Positions 1 through 8,862 are shown, counted from the first letter of the stretch. The stretch: DNA of 64,000 nt from Desulfofustis sp. PB-SRB1 (GCA_016722945.1 JAEQMT010000059.1:62001-126000); one strand, 5' to 3'. The notes: generated from the letters alone by a model not told the origin. A program made the numbers and translations.

Positions 1-481
1 GCAATTCGGTACCGGGGCCTTTCGGCGCCACCATGATAACCGTGATATCGGGGCGAATCCGCATGCCTACCTCGACGATGTTGAACCCGTGCGAATAAGA
101 AAGACGGCTGTTTTGCTTCATCAGCGGCATGATGGTTTCCACCACCTGGCTGTGCTGCTTGTCCGGGGTGAGGTTGATGACCAGATCAGCCTCGGGGATA
201 AGCTCTTCATAGCTGCCCACCAGAAACCCGTGTTCGCTGGCGTTTTTCCAGGACTGGCGCTTTTCGGCGATGGCCTCGGTGCGCAGGGCATAGGAAACAT
301 CGAGGCCGGAGTCGCGCAAGTTCAGCCCCTGGTGCAAGCCCTGGGCGCCGCAGCCGACGATGACGATGCGTTTGCCTCTGAGTTCCTCCACCCCATCAAA
401 TTCATCCGCATCCATGAACCGGCACTGGGCCAGTTCTTCCACCTGCCGGCGAAATGGCAGCGAATTGAAATAATTAGCCAT
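1..481 (-). CDS. ilvC: Ketol-acid reductoisomerase, N-terminal part (runs off window)
   Basis: Reduces and isomerises acetohydroxy acids with NADPH in valine, leucine and isoleucine synthesis. Only the first 160 residues are in the window; the frame is open at base 1. The protein begins [12 protein letters not shown] and carries the dinucleotide-binding motif GCGAQG about 45 residues in, followed by [15 protein letters not shown]. That opening is typical of the long class II (E. coli type, about 490 residues) enzyme rather than the short class I form. The ATG at 481 is preceded by a strong AAGGAGG ribosome site eight bases upstream. The 417-base spacer before surE holds a dispersed repeat. 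Identification is by recognised sequence; the missing C-terminal half cannot be checked. Confidence 0.95.
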   Translation of the reverse strand, partial: MANYFNSLPFRRQVEELAQCRFMDADEFDGVEELRGKRIVIVGCGAQGLHQGLNLRDSGLDVSYALRTEAIAEKRQSWKNASEHGFLVGSYEELIPEADLVINLTPDKQHSQVVETIMPLMKQNSRLSYSHGFNIVEVGMRIRPDITVIMVAPKGPGTEL

Positions 482-554
482 GTTATTCCTCCTTGTTATC
501 GGTTAGACTCGGTTGTGCCGATGCTCTATATGCTCTATGAGCCATCGCGTCAAG

Positions 555-722
555 AATTGATGGCGTTATAAAAACACCGCTCTACGGGCTCAAGGGATCG
601 TTTTGACTTGTCGACGCAGTATGTGTACGCCTGCGAAATCAAAACGACCACCACTCCGCTGAGGTATTACGTAGCCATCTTTAACCACACGTGCGACCTT
701 TTACGAGAATTTCAGGAATTGA
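555..722. repeat. Dispersed repeat family A, copy A1 (MITE-like)
   Basis: A block of about 168 bp between ilvC and surE that aligns along nearly its whole length with 37751-37922. Shared stretches include CTCTACGG, CTCAAG, GATCGTTTTGACTT, ATCAAAACG/GTCAAAACG, CCACCACTCC and TAGCCATCTTTA. An internal inverted repeat (GTTTTGACTT against AAATCAAAAC) would fold into a hairpin. The outer ends are imperfectly inverted, clearer in copy A2. No coding potential is evident. It behaves like a short non-autonomous element or REP-type repeat. The rest of the 482-898 spacer shows nothing I can support. Confidence 0.7.
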
Positions 723-898
723 TCGTGCCGTTACAGAGATGCTCCCGACGGACGAGCCTTGACCCTTCGTCCATAATAAATTGAAATTACTGGATTCCCG
801 TTGAAGCCTGCCTTTGAATGGGTTAATCGGGGGTGGGAATAACGGCAGAAAGCAATTTCGAGGTTTTTACCAAAACACCACAACATAGAAGCAACCCC

Positions 899-1669
899 AT
901 GACCACCATTCTCATTACCAACGATGACGGCATCAACAATCCCGGCTTGCACGCCCTCGCCCAGGCTCTGGCGCCACTGGGCCGGGTGGTGACGGTGGCC
1001 CCGGACCGGGACAACTCGGCCATCTCCCACGCCCTTACCATGAACCGGCCACTACGCCTTATCGAGCTTGCCCCGGATCGCTATAGCCTCGACGGCACCC
1101 CCAGCGATTGTGTTACCATCGGCCTCAACAAGGTGCTCTCGCAGCCGCCGGACCTGCTGGTTTCGGGCATCAACAACGGGGCCAATATCGGCGATGACAT
1201 CAATTATTCCGGCACCGTTTCCGCCGCCATCGAGGGCGCCATGTATGCGGTTGCCTCGGTGGCGGTGTCGCTGGCCGGCGAGCCTCCGTATAATTTTGCC
1301 GTAGCCGGCCACATCGCCTACCTGCTGGCTGAGCGCATCATCGGTACCGGACTGCCGGCAAACACCTTGATGAATGTCAACGTCCCTGCCGGCAGCGATA
1401 TCGCTGGGCTCAGGATAACCCGGCAGGGCAGAAGGTTATGGCAAGAGTCGGTGCAGGAGATCAGCGATCCCAATGGCCGACCCCATTTCTGGATTGGCGG
1501 CGGCCATGCCCAGCTTGAATCCGGCCGCGATACCGACAGTTATGCCCTGCACCACGGCTATGTCTCAATTACCCCCATCCACCTTGATCTGACCAACCAT
1601 GAGGGCATCAGCTATTTCAAGGAAGAGCTGGGCTTGGAAGCCATCCGGATTACCCCATCTCTGAGCTGA
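899..1669 (+). CDS. surE: 5'/3'-nucleotidase SurE
   Basis: Metal-dependent nucleoside monophosphate phosphatase (survival protein E), cytoplasmic. The 256-residue length fits the family. The signature TNDDG is at residues 7-11 with the metal-binding aspartates D9 and D10, followed by S40 in PDRDNSAISHA and the SGINNGANIGDDINYSGT block (metal ligand N93 or N96). The ATG at 899 puts the metal-binding motif at the usual distance from the N-terminus, although no good ribosome site is seen; an upstream in-frame start at 833 would add a non-homologous leader. It stands alone, pointing toward the convergent lipoprotein gene at 1708-2157. Confidence 0.93.
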   Translation: MTTILITNDDGINNPGLHALAQALAPLGRVVTVAPDRDNSAISHALTMNRPLRLIELAPDRYSLDGTPSDCVTIGLNKVLSQPPDLLVSGINNGANIGDDINYSGTVSAAIEGAMYAVASVAVSLAGEPPYNFAVAGHIAYLLAERIIGTGLPANTLMNVNVPAGSDIAGLRITRQGRRLWQESVQEISDPNGRPHFWIGGGHAQLESGRDTDSYALHHGYVSITPIHLDLTNHEGISYFKEELGLEAIRITPSLS

Positions 1670-1707
1670 TAACCGGGTAAGCCTTTTCTGAACCGGCCCG
1701 GCGGCAA

Positions 1708-2157
1708 TTATTGCAGCACCCACTGTCCCTGGGCGTTGCGACAGGCGGTGGTGTTTATGGTCTGCGGTTGGCCGTCGATCACTGAGGTCATTTCCGCCTT
1801 TCGGCAGATGGTATTGTCCGCCGCGGTATAGGCCGGCTGCGGGGTCACCTGATACTGGTTGTTGGTATCCGGATTCACCCAGCTGTACTGTTGCCCTGAT
1901 GGGCCACGCTCGTAGGCATCGTTGAGCCGCTGTCGATCATATTTTTCCATTTCATTACCGACGATGTAGCCCAGGGTCGTGCCGACAAAGGCGCCAATCA
2001 GGGTAGCCTCGGTGCTGCGACCAATGGCCTGGCCGATCAGGGCGCCGCCGGCGGCGCCGCCCACCGCACCCTGCTGGCTTTTACTCAGGGTGGTGTTGGT
2101 ACATGAACTCAGAGAAATCACCGCGGCAGCGGTGCACAGCAGTGCGATATATTTCAT
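1708..2157 (-). CDS. Glycine-zipper lipoprotein (17 kDa surface-antigen-like)
   Basis: A 149-residue predicted lipoprotein. A signal peptide ends in the lipobox LSSC (Cys19), followed by a glycine-rich two-helix zipper (GAVGGAAGGALIGQAIG and LIGAFVGTTLGYIVG, roughly residues 31-67). The C-terminal part has a conserved-looking CRKAEM...TACRNAQGQW segment with two cysteines. Glycine-zipper proteins of this type (17 kDa antigen, YmgG-like) sit in the outer membrane or periplasm; their function is poorly defined. It is a single gene convergent with surE. The family call is fairly sure, the role is not. Confidence 0.8.
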   Translation of the reverse strand: MKYIALLCTAAAVISLSSCTNTTLSKSQQGAVGGAAGGALIGQAIGRSTEATLIGAFVGTTLGYIVGNEMEKYDRQRLNDAYERGPSGQQYSWVNPDTNNQYQVTPQPAYTAADNTICRKAEMTSVIDGQPQTINTTACRNAQGQWVLQ

Positions 2158-2283
2158 GACTTCCTCCCTAATCTGTGGTTGACGATATGTACCAAGCGCT
2201 TGAATATACCTTCTTATGTTAACCCGCTAACAGCTTCAATCAATAACAAATTAAAAGATGATGTCAATATCCTGGCAGCTTGC

Positions 2284-2982
2284 TCAGCCATCAACCGTTT
2301 TGACGATTTCCTCCTGCATCACCTCAATCACTGCCAGGGGATCGACGGCCTTGGTGAGGGGACGTCCTACCACCAGATGGTCGGCGCCGGCCGCCACCGC
2401 CGCACCGGCCGTGACCACCCGTCGCTGATCATCGGCACCGCCGCAGCCAAAAGGACGGATACCGGGTGTGACGATTATCGGTTGATCGCCAAGTTCAGTG
2501 CGAATGCGGCTGATTTCATGCCCCGAACAGACAATTCCCGCACCACCCTCGGCCAGGGCCCGCCGTGCCCGGGCAAGCACCTTCTCTTCAACATTGTCAC
2601 TGGTGGCGGCAACGCTGGTCAGTACCGTGACCGCCAGTATTTCAGTGTTGCTCGATGCCTGAACCGCGGCGCCGATCAGGGTATCGCGGGCATGGACGGT
2701 GCAAAAACGAATCCGATGACGAGCCGCCTGCGTCACCGCGCCGGCCACCGTATTGGGTATATCGTGATATTTCAGATCGAGCATCACCTGATGACCGCGC
2801 TCGATCAGCCAGTCAACGGTATAGAACCAGTCGGCCATAAAGAGCTCCAGCCCCACCTTATAAAAACCGATGTGCGATTCGCATTGCTTCACCAAAGCCC
2901 TCGCCTGGCTGGGATCGCGGTAATCAAGGGCGACGATGACCCGGTCGCGCAGGGCAATGTCTCGTATCATGGGCGCTGTCAT
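2284..2982 (-). CDS. pyrF: Orotidine 5'-phosphate decarboxylase
   Basis: Decarboxylates OMP to UMP, the last step of de novo pyrimidine synthesis. The 232 residues show the catalytic Asp-x-Lys-x-x-Asp array in DLKYHDIPNT (D69, K71, D74), the N-terminal VIVALD strand, VTPGIRP before the phosphate loop, and VVGRPLTKA near the end. Length and motifs match the standard bacterial short form. Its ATG overlaps the stop of the upstream anti-sigma gene by four bases (ATGA), so the two are probably translationally coupled. That is an odd partner for a housekeeping pyrimidine gene. Confidence 0.95.
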   Translation of the reverse strand: MTAPMIRDIALRDRVIVALDYRDPSQARALVKQCESHIGFYKVGLELFMADWFYTVDWLIERGHQVMLDLKYHDIPNTVAGAVTQAARHRIRFCTVHARDTLIGAAVQASSNTEILAVTVLTSVAATSDNVEEKVLARARRALAEGGAGIVCSGHEISRIRTELGDQPIIVTPGIRPFGCGGADDQRRVVTAGAAVAAGADHLVVGRPLTKAVDPLAVIEVMQEEIVKTVDG

Positions 2983-4352
2983 TTTCCCTCTCCACTATCG
3001 CTTAGCCGACCGCACAGAAGGGCAAAACCTTGCGGCTCTGTTTCATCTTTACCGAGCACCTCGATAAGCGCTTGCAGATGGTCGCGATCCGCCGCCGACG
3101 TGGTAGTCTCGGCCGCAAGCAGAGCTGCCTTTTCGCGTATGGCCTCCAGTTCGTCGTCAGTTGGTGGGACCTCCTGCGTGCAGAGCAGTCGCAGATGATC
3201 AATAAACTGGGGGTATGCATGGTACTCCCCGGCCACCGGCGCCACTTCTTCCGCTATTGCAAGAGCCGACATGTTCGGCGAAGAGGTTGAGTTAAACTCA
3301 GCCTGTTCTTCTTTCAGGCGGCTGCTGTCCGTTGAGCCATGAAGCATCGGCGCCGGGGCGGAGCGTGTCGCTTCCGGTTCCATGACAACCGGTGCCGGAA
3401 CCGCTGCCCCCCTTCCGGCGGGCTCGTTCAGAGACGCTCCCAACTCACTATCAACCCCGCCTTGGGTATGAAAGGTATCTTCGGCCGAATCCCCCATCGT
3501 CGTTGCCGAACTGCGTGGCACAGCCATGCTTTTTTCCTTGTCCTCCTCCTTACCCACACCGGCTGAAGCAGTTGAAGCTGTCTCATTCAGCAGGGATTGT
3601 TTTTCATCATTTACTACGGAAAGCTCTTTGCTTTGAACTGCACCACGATCGGCGAATTCCAACTGTTCGCTCACGGGTTGCCGAGGCGGCGATACCGGAC
3701 CTTGCGGTTTCTCCACCGCCGCCTGAGTGCTCTCTGATGGCGCTTGCCGTTGCCGCAACACCTGGTCGCCGGGCGCTTTACCCACCGGCGCGGGAACCCC
3801 ATCATCTGGTGAGCGTTTCGCCGGCTCCGCCTCATCCATGGGATCTTCACGTCCGGAGTAGACACGCCACGCTCTATCCGGTTGCCCTGCATCCGATTCA
3901 CTCTCGGTCAGCTCTCCACCCATAGTCTCAGCCGGAGAATCGTGGTAGGTGCCCTGGCCGTCCAGCTCTTGCCTCACCGTCGCCCGGCGCAACTGCTCAC
4001 TGGGGATGCCCAGGTAGAGCAGCACCGAGGCGGCCACCGCCAGGGCAGAACCCGCGGCGGCCAGGTAGCGGGGGCGGACAATCATTTTGATAATGGTGCG
4101 CCGCTTGGTGTGCACCGTTTCTTTGGCGTACGCCTTGCTCAGATCAACCCATTGCTGATAGCACGCCTCGCATCCGGCCAGGTGGGCGAGAATCGTGTCC
4201 CGATCCCGGCACCGCCCCGGATCTTCAATCAGGGTCGACAAGGTGTCGATATCCGGGCAGGTTTTAGCACTTTCGGACGAGCCGGAGGCCAGCGCCAGCC
4301 GCGCCAACTGCTCATCCACCCGCCTCTTTTCGGTGTTATTCGTTGCTGCCAT
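2979..4352 (-). CDS. Zinc-finger anti-sigma factor with single TM segment
   Basis: A 457-residue protein with an N-terminal cytoplasmic zinc-binding anti-sigma domain: H57-x3-C61-x2-C64 in AHLAGCEACYQQW. A basic stretch (KRRTIIKMIVRPR) precedes one transmembrane helix (about residues 96-116, LAAAGSALAVAASVLLYLG). The remaining 340 residues are low-complexity, rich in Ser, Glu, Pro and Ala, and probably periplasmic. In this family the zinc domain holds the cognate sigma factor inactive until an envelope signal releases it. It lies 41 bases downstream of the sigma factor gene on the same strand. The protein's function is inferred from motif and neighbourhood; the long C-terminal domain matches nothing I recognise. 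Confidence 0.8.
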   Translation of the reverse strand: MAATNNTEKRRVDEQLARLALASGSSESAKTCPDIDTLSTLIEDPGRCRDRDTILAHLAGCEACYQQWVDLSKAYAKETVHTKRRTIIKMIVRPRYLAAAGSALAVAASVLLYLGIPSEQLRRATVRQELDGQGTYHDSPAETMGGELTESESDAGQPDRAWRVYSGREDPMDEAEPAKRSPDDGVPAPVGKAPGDQVLRQRQAPSESTQAAVEKPQGPVSPPRQPVSEQLEFADRGAVQSKELSVVNDEKQSLLNETASTASAGVGKEEDKEKSMAVPRSSATTMGDSAEDTFHTQGGVDSELGASLNEPAGRGAAVPAPVVMEPEATRSAPAPMLHGSTDSSRLKEEQAEFNSTSSPNMSALAIAEEVAPVAGEYHAYPQFIDHLRLLCTQEVPPTDDELEAIREKAALLAAETTTSAADRDHLQALIEVLGKDETEPQGFALLCGRLSDSGEGK

Positions 4353-4393
4353 ATGCTCCCATGTTTCTTATTGAAAATGACGGATCAGCGTGT

Positions 4394-5248
4394 TCATCGT
4401 GTCGGCTCATTGTGTAAAAACCTCTGTAATTCTTCTCCGTATCCGGACTCACTCAACACCCCACGGATTCTTGCCAAAACCCGCCGCAGCCGGCCGTGGG
4501 CCTGAAACCGGTTAAGCCCCAGCATGGTACCGGCGGTGGTAACCGAATGGCCGTCCCGATAGCAGAGTTGCAGGAGCAGGCGCTCCTCACCGCTGAGTTG
4601 AAGCCCGCTCAGCGCGTCAGCGGCCAATCGGAAATCAGTTTTCGTCTTTTCGTCCGCCGCGCCGACCAGCTCAACGAAAAGGGCCTGGAGCATATCTTCG
4701 CGTTGCCGTTTTTCCGCCTGCTCATTCGGACATGCACCGGTAGCGGCCATCGCCTCCATTTCCTCTGAATCAACACTGATTTCTTCCTGATGGGATCCAC
4801 AATGGACAACCTCGGCCAGGATATGCTCAGCCATGCGCTCCAGGCGCTTCTGTTCCACCCGCGGCCTACGGGTTGCGGCCAGGGCGATGGCCTCGGGGAA
4901 GGAAAAGCGCTCCCAGCACAGCAGTCGAAACAGGGTCAGCCATGCTCCGCCCAGTCGCGCCAGCCATCCTGGGACTTGCCTGCGGCCAAAGCGGCGCCGG
5001 GCGAAATCTTCCAACAGCCGATACACCACCGCGCGAAAATAGCCCGGCAATGAGGCTTGCCCCCGGTACTCGCGCAACCGCCGCCAATCTTCAGCGGCCA
5101 ACTGGTCAAGGACATACAGGGCCGCCTCTTCGGCCAGAGATTCACGGCCAAAGCGGCGCCCGGCAAGCTGATTGATGGTCTGCCACTGCCCCATCACCCA
5201 GCTGCGCGGGTCTTTTGCGAGCTCTTGTCGTTGTTGTGGGTCAGCCAT
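4394..5248 (-). CDS. Sigma-70 family RNA polymerase sigma factor (ECF-like)
   Basis: A 284-residue sigma factor. The N-terminal region has a sigma-2-like segment (YRGQASLPGYFRAVVYRLLEDFARRR, residues about 63-88, resembling the GSxxxWLxxIxxNxxxDxxR pattern). The C-terminal region has a sigma-4 helix-turn-helix (LQLCYRDGHSVTTAGTMLG followed by GRLRRVLARIRG). About 80 residues between these are acidic and variable. The longest frame begins with a GTG at 5269 (seven residues more); I prefer the ATG at 5248, but neither start has a clear ribosome site. It is followed by its probable anti-sigma factor and pyrF, and is divergent from the VWA protein gene at 5423, which is likely a target or partner. 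Confidence 0.8.
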   Translation of the reverse strand: MADPQQRQELAKDPRSWVMGQWQTINQLAGRRFGRESLAEEAALYVLDQLAAEDWRRLREYRGQASLPGYFRAVVYRLLEDFARRRFGRRQVPGWLARLGGAWLTLFRLLCWERFSFPEAIALAATRRPRVEQKRLERMAEHILAEVVHCGSHQEEISVDSEEMEAMAATGACPNEQAEKRQREDMLQALFVELVGAADEKTKTDFRLAADALSGLQLSGEERLLLQLCYRDGHSVTTAGTMLGLNRFQAHGRLRRVLARIRGVLSESGYGEELQRFLHNEPTR

Positions 5249-5422
5249 GGATAACCATCTGCCGCTCACCTGTTACGCTTTTCTTGCAGGTGTAGAAAGA
5301 GGCAGCCGCCATAAAAAAATGTAACGCCCCCGACACCTTCAGCACGCCGTGCCGTCTTCAGAGATAACACCAGATGGCTGGTATTCTACCCGAATGTAAA
5401 CAAGAACCAAAAGGTGATGATG

Positions 5423-7285
5423 ATGAAAAAATACCATTTGTTGGCGGCCGTTATACCACTGTTACTGATTGGCGTCTGCTCGGAGCAACCACCGGTTGGA
5501 ACAAAACAGCAGGATCCATCGACGCAGCACGTCGATACATCCACCACCGTTGGCTCTGGAGAAGCTACCCCCTCCATTTCGCCCATCCCGGTTGACCGGG
5601 ACAGCGGAGAAAATCTGCCTGAACCAATACAAAGAGATATAGAGAACCAACATGAGAAATCAAGTCGACTTATCGTGACCCAACCGTCCTCGACGATAAG
5701 AGAAGAAATGGTAATGACCGATACGCTTTCGGGCGCTCCACGTCACATGAGCAAACAAGAACTGGATAGACACTCACTATCCATGGCACCTGCCCCTGCC
5801 GGCACAGGTGCATCGCGTGTCGCCTTGCCTGCCATTGATAAAGAGCAGGCGCACGGCCCGCCCCCCCAATACAATCGTGAATCCTACAATAGTCTGGAGG
5901 AAAACCGTTTCATCACCGTCGCCAATGACCCGCTCTCTACCTTCTCCATCGATGTCGACACCGCCTCGTACGCCACCATGCGGCGCTTCATCAACGGCGG
6001 CAGCCTGCCGCCGGTCGGCTCCATCCGCTCCGAGGAGATGATCAATTATTTTACCTACGACTATCCCACGCCAACGGGTAACGATCCATTCACCATCGCC
6101 GCCGAAGTGGGGCCAAGTCCGTTCCACCCCGATTACCGGCTGCTGCGCATCGGACTGGCCACCAGAGCGCTTGACATGGTGCAGGCGCCACCCTCGAATC
6201 TGGTATTTTTGATCGACGTCTCGGGCTCCATGAGCGATGCAAACAAACTGCCCCTGCTCAAGCAGTCCCTCACACTGCTCACCAAACAGCTCCGTCCGGT
6301 TGACCGGGTCGCCATGGTGGTCTATGCCGGTTCCGACCGGGTTGTCCTGCGTCCAACCACTGGCGCTGAGCAAGACGTCATCGCAGCCGCCATCGACAAT
6401 CTTGAAAGCGGCGGTTCCACCCACGGTTCCAGCGGCATTGTCACCGCCTATGAACTTGCCGGGCAAAGCTTTATGCCGGGCGGCAACAACCGGGTCATCC
6501 TGGCTTCCGACGGTGACTTCAACGTGGGTGTCACCAGCCGCGGCGAGCTGCAAAAACTCATTGAGGAAAAACGTGATTCCGGAGTCTATCTGAGCGTGCT
6601 TGGGTTTGGCATGGGCAACTATCACGACGACACCATGGAAGTTCTGGCCAATTCGGGCAATGGCAACTACGCCTATATCGACTCATTGCTCGAAGCCAAA
6701 AAAGTGCTGGTCAAGGAGATCGGCGGCACCCTGTTCACGGTGGCCAGGGACGTGAAAATTCAAGTGGAGTTTAATCCCGCCACGGTCGGTGCCTATCGCC
6801 TGATCGGCTATGAAAACCGGGCCCTGGCCGACGAGGATTTCCGCGATGACGCCAAAGACGCGGGCGAGGTGGGAGCAGGGCACCAGGTAACCGCGCTCTA
6901 TGAATTGATTCCGGCCAGCCATAAGGCGATTCCGGCTGTGGATGAGCTGACCTATCAGCGTGTTGCTCCAGCCGAAGATGCTCACGGCGGCGAGCTGGCG
7001 ACCGTCAAGATGCGCTACAAGCCGCGGGGACAGGCACGGTCAACGCAGATGAGCGTGGCCGTGGCCGATCGCCCTTTTGAACCTGGTGACACCAGTGATG
7101 ATTTTCGTTTCGCCGTCGCCGTGGCCGGTTTCGCGGCGCTGCTTCGAGAGTCCTCCCAGGGGGGCGACTTTGACTGGAACGCCTGCCTGAGCCTGGCTAA
7201 AGGAGCAAAAGGCGTGGATGAACAGGGCTACCGGGCGGAATTTATCCGGCTGGTGGAAATGGCGGAGCTGCTCGCTAACCAGTAG
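5423..7285 (+). CDS. VWA-domain protein, YfbK-like
   Basis: A 620-residue exported protein. The N-terminal hydrophobic segment (KKYHLLAAVIPLLLIGVC) looks like a signal peptide, possibly lipoprotein-like, although Val before the Cys is unusual. After a low-complexity linker comes the conserved FxTVANDPLSTFSIDVDTASY segment typical of YfbK-family N-domains. A von Willebrand A domain follows, with an intact MIDAS motif DVSGS from D265, and then a YfbK-type C-terminal domain ending around the DFDWN segment. Such proteins are thought to bind metal and protein ligands in the envelope. Four consecutive start codons (GTG-ATG-ATG-ATG) lie at 5414-5425; AAAAGG just upstream favours 5420 or 5423. It is divergent from a sigma/anti-sigma pair, an association I have seen for this family. 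Confidence 0.85.
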   Translation: MKKYHLLAAVIPLLLIGVCSEQPPVGTKQQDPSTQHVDTSTTVGSGEATPSISPIPVDRDSGENLPEPIQRDIENQHEKSSRLIVTQPSSTIREEMVMTDTLSGAPRHMSKQELDRHSLSMAPAPAGTGASRVALPAIDKEQAHGPPPQYNRESYNSLEENRFITVANDPLSTFSIDVDTASYATMRRFINGGSLPPVGSIRSEEMINYFTYDYPTPTGNDPFTIAAEVGPSPFHPDYRLLRIGLATRALDMVQAPPSNLVFLIDVSGSMSDANKLPLLKQSLTLLTKQLRPVDRVAMVVYAGSDRVVLRPTTGAEQDVIAAAIDNLESGGSTHGSSGIVTAYELAGQSFMPGGNNRVILASDGDFNVGVTSRGELQKLIEEKRDSGVYLSVLGFGMGNYHDDTMEVLANSGNGNYAYIDSLLEAKKVLVKEIGGTLFTVARDVKIQVEFNPATVGAYRLIGYENRALADEDFRDDAKDAGEVGAGHQVTALYELIPASHKAIPAVDELTYQRVAPAEDAHGGELATVKMRYKPRGQARSTQMSVAVADRPFEPGDTSDDFRFAVAVAGFAALLRESSQGGDFDWNACLSLAKGAKGVDEQGYRAEFIRLVEMAELLANQ

Positions 7286-7345
7286 CGCCAGCGTTACACG
7301 TTCAGATCTTTGTTGCCGGGGCGCATGGCCGTCCCGGCATTGCGG

Positions 7346-7813
7346 TTATCCCTGAAATATAAAAAACTTGCGCATGGCGTAATTGATCAGCACGGCCGCT
7401 ACGATATTGGCGCCGAAGGCATAGGTGGTGAGCATGCCGAACCGTTTGATCAAGAGCCCCATAAACCCCGTACCCAGCGCCACACTGATACCGGATACCG
7501 CATAAAAAAGGGCGATTTCCACGATAATATGATGGCGCCCGGGGGTGAACACCCATAATACGTTGCTGATATACGCCACCATGTTGGCAAAAACAAAGGC
7601 GATGAGGTTGCTGATCATCGAATTGCGGGCCCGCTCATCCTCGCTGACCGGCCGCGGCGAAAGGTGACAGAGGCGAACCAGGTGGTCGTCCGCCTGCAGG
7701 GCGGGAAACAACCGCCATGCACAAAGGTGGAAGATGAGGATGTGGGTGAGCGTCGCCACCCCGCCGGCGATACCGTATTTGATAAACTGAATCAGATTTT
7801 CACCACTGCTCAT
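7346..7813 (-). CDS. GtrA-like family membrane protein
   Basis: A 155-residue integral membrane protein with four hydrophobic segments, opening NLIQFIKYGIAGGVATLTH and ending NYAMRKFFIFQ. Both are hallmarks of the GtrA/DPMS family, whose members help flip lipid-linked sugars for surface polysaccharide or teichoic acid modification. The frame extends to 7864, but the extra N-terminal residues are hydrophilic and unlike the family, so the ATG at 7813 is preferred. An insert of about 35 residues between the first two helices (LQADDHLVRLCHLSPRP...) is longer than usual. A short hairpin (7314-7339, TGCCGGG/CCCGGCA) sits between this gene and the convergent VWA gene. Confidence 0.8.
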   Translation of the reverse strand: MSSGENLIQFIKYGIAGGVATLTHILIFHLCAWRLFPALQADDHLVRLCHLSPRPVSEDERARNSMISNLIAFVFANMVAYISNVLWVFTPGRHHIIVEIALFYAVSGISVALGTGFMGLLIKRFGMLTTYAFGANIVAAVLINYAMRKFFIFQG

Positions 7814-8111
7814 CGGCGTCCGTTCTTTGGTAAACGTTGAAGTCAGATGGTACCACCCAACCACCTTATCCGTCAGGTGAAACCTGCTCCGGTATTGTGT
7901 AGAAATTGCTGTCCCTGCTCATCTTTTAATCAGTCAAAACAATGGTGATTTAGCTTTACAAAACCACCGTCTCTCGATAGTCTGCGAGATTGTGAAAGAT
8001 GTATGACGGTACCGCCACGCTTACCATGTCGACCCGTTTTTCACCATAGTGAAGATGTCGGCGCCGTCACGCAACGAGACTATAACAGGCAAGAACCAGG
8101 GAGGGTTCATC
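7814..8111. other. Non-coding spacer
   Basis: About 300 bases between the divergently transcribed GtrA-like gene and the ABM gene. It should contain both promoters, but I see no convincing boxes, no repeat-family copy and no open frame of interest. Confidence 0.4.
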
Positions 8112-8396
8112 ATGGCGGTCAAAATATTGATCCGCAGAAAGGGAGTGGACAAGAACATCATCGAACTCACTAAACTGCTCAAAAGGCTGCGCAGCCTGAC
8201 CCTGAATCAGCCGGGCTATATCTATGGCGAGACCCTGCGCCGCATCGATGAGCCCGATGAGAGTATGGTGATTTCCACCTGGCGTTCGGTGGAGGACTGG
8301 GAGAACTGGCTGAGCAATGAGCAACGCAAGTCCATCCAGAGCGAGATCGACCTGCTTCTCGGCAGCGAGACCGAATACGCCGTGTACGAGGAATAA
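8112..8396 (+). CDS. Small ABM-fold (antibiotic biosynthesis monooxygenase-like) protein
   Basis: A 94-residue protein starting MAVKILIRR, with the pattern of dimeric alpha+beta barrel ABM/YgiN proteins: an N-terminal strand, a helix with LTKLLKRLRSLTLNQPGYIYGETL, then SMVISTWRSVEDWENWLSNEQRK. Members bind small organic molecules or haem; a specific activity cannot be assigned. The ATG at 8112 has GGGAGGG ten bases upstream; a longer frame from 8049 lacks this support. It is the first gene of the decarboxylase cluster, 22 bases before oadG, which suggests a link to that pump or to its substrate. Confidence 0.75.
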   Translation: MAVKILIRRKGVDKNIIELTKLLKRLRSLTLNQPGYIYGETLRRIDEPDESMVISTWRSVEDWENWLSNEQRKSIQSEIDLLLGSETEYAVYEE

Positions 8397-8418
8397 GACT
8401 GAGCGGGGGAATGGGACC

Positions 8419-8691
8419 ATGATCGTTGAAGGAATCAAACTGATGGTTGTCGGCATGACAACCGTTCTGCTCTTTCTCATCCTTATGATTCTTCTTATCC
8501 AGCTGATCGCCCATCTGACCCGGCACGTTACCGCCCGGGAAATGCAGGCCATCAGTGATGAGAAAAGTGCCCGCCGGCGCCGTGAGAAATTACAGCGGGA
8601 GCAGGCGCTTGCCGGTGACGACGCGGATATTGTGGTGATTGCCGCGGCGGTGGCGGCATTTGAGGCGGACATGACTGCCGCACGGCGTTAG
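8419..8691 (+). CDS. oadG: Sodium-pump decarboxylase gamma subunit (OadG family)
   Basis: A 90-residue protein with one N-terminal transmembrane helix (residues about 6-31, LMVVGMTTVLLFLILMILLIQL) and a charged, basic then acidic tail. This is the layout of OadG, which anchors and stabilises the alpha-beta complex of the Na+-translocating decarboxylase. The MVVGMTTVLLFL core is characteristic. The start at 8419 follows GGGGGAATGGG. Unlike most oad operons, the gene is separated from oadA by a repeat (B1) and a NIPSNAP gene. Confidence 0.85.
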   Translation: MIVEGIKLMVVGMTTVLLFLILMILLIQLIAHLTRHVTAREMQAISDEKSARRRREKLQREQALAGDDADIVVIAAAVAAFEADMTAARR

Positions 8692-8723
8692 CCGGGGGTG
8701 AGTTTTGAGCGTCACAGAGATAG

Positions 8724-8862
8724 GGATCCTGAAAAATGAGAATGTTGATTCAAAATCAAGGCGCGAGGAACATGTTACCATAGGCATATGACTGATATTT
8801 AGAGGATAGAATTTTTGAAGCAACGATGAGGTTGAGCCAACAGGCCACTTTGCAAGGTTCCC
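8724..8862 (+). repeat. Dispersed repeat family B, copy B1
   Basis: About 140 bp that align with the reverse complement of 49586-49730 and, less closely, with 43367-43510. The best conserved core is ATCAAGGCGCGAGGAACATG; both edges also match (CCTGAAAAAT at the left; GGCCACTTTGCAAGGTTCCC against GACCATGTGGTGAGGTTCCC at the right). It has no coding potential. The right edge lies two bases before the NIPSNAP start codon, so the repeat forms that gene's entire leader. Confidence 0.7.

Noticed and set aside
2179-3198. A 339-codon plus-strand open frame
   Set aside because: It lies antisense to pyrF and the anti-sigma gene, has Arg/His-rich composition with no recognisable domain and no ribosome site; the minus-strand genes have clear motifs.
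5777-6625. A 282-codon minus-strand open frame
   Set aside because: It is antisense to the VWA domain of the YfbK-like gene, a typical artefact of GC-rich third positions.
7314-7339. Hairpin TGCCGGG/CCCGGCA between the VWA and GtrA-like genes
   Set aside because: The stem is short and no T tract follows on either strand, so a terminator call is not supported.
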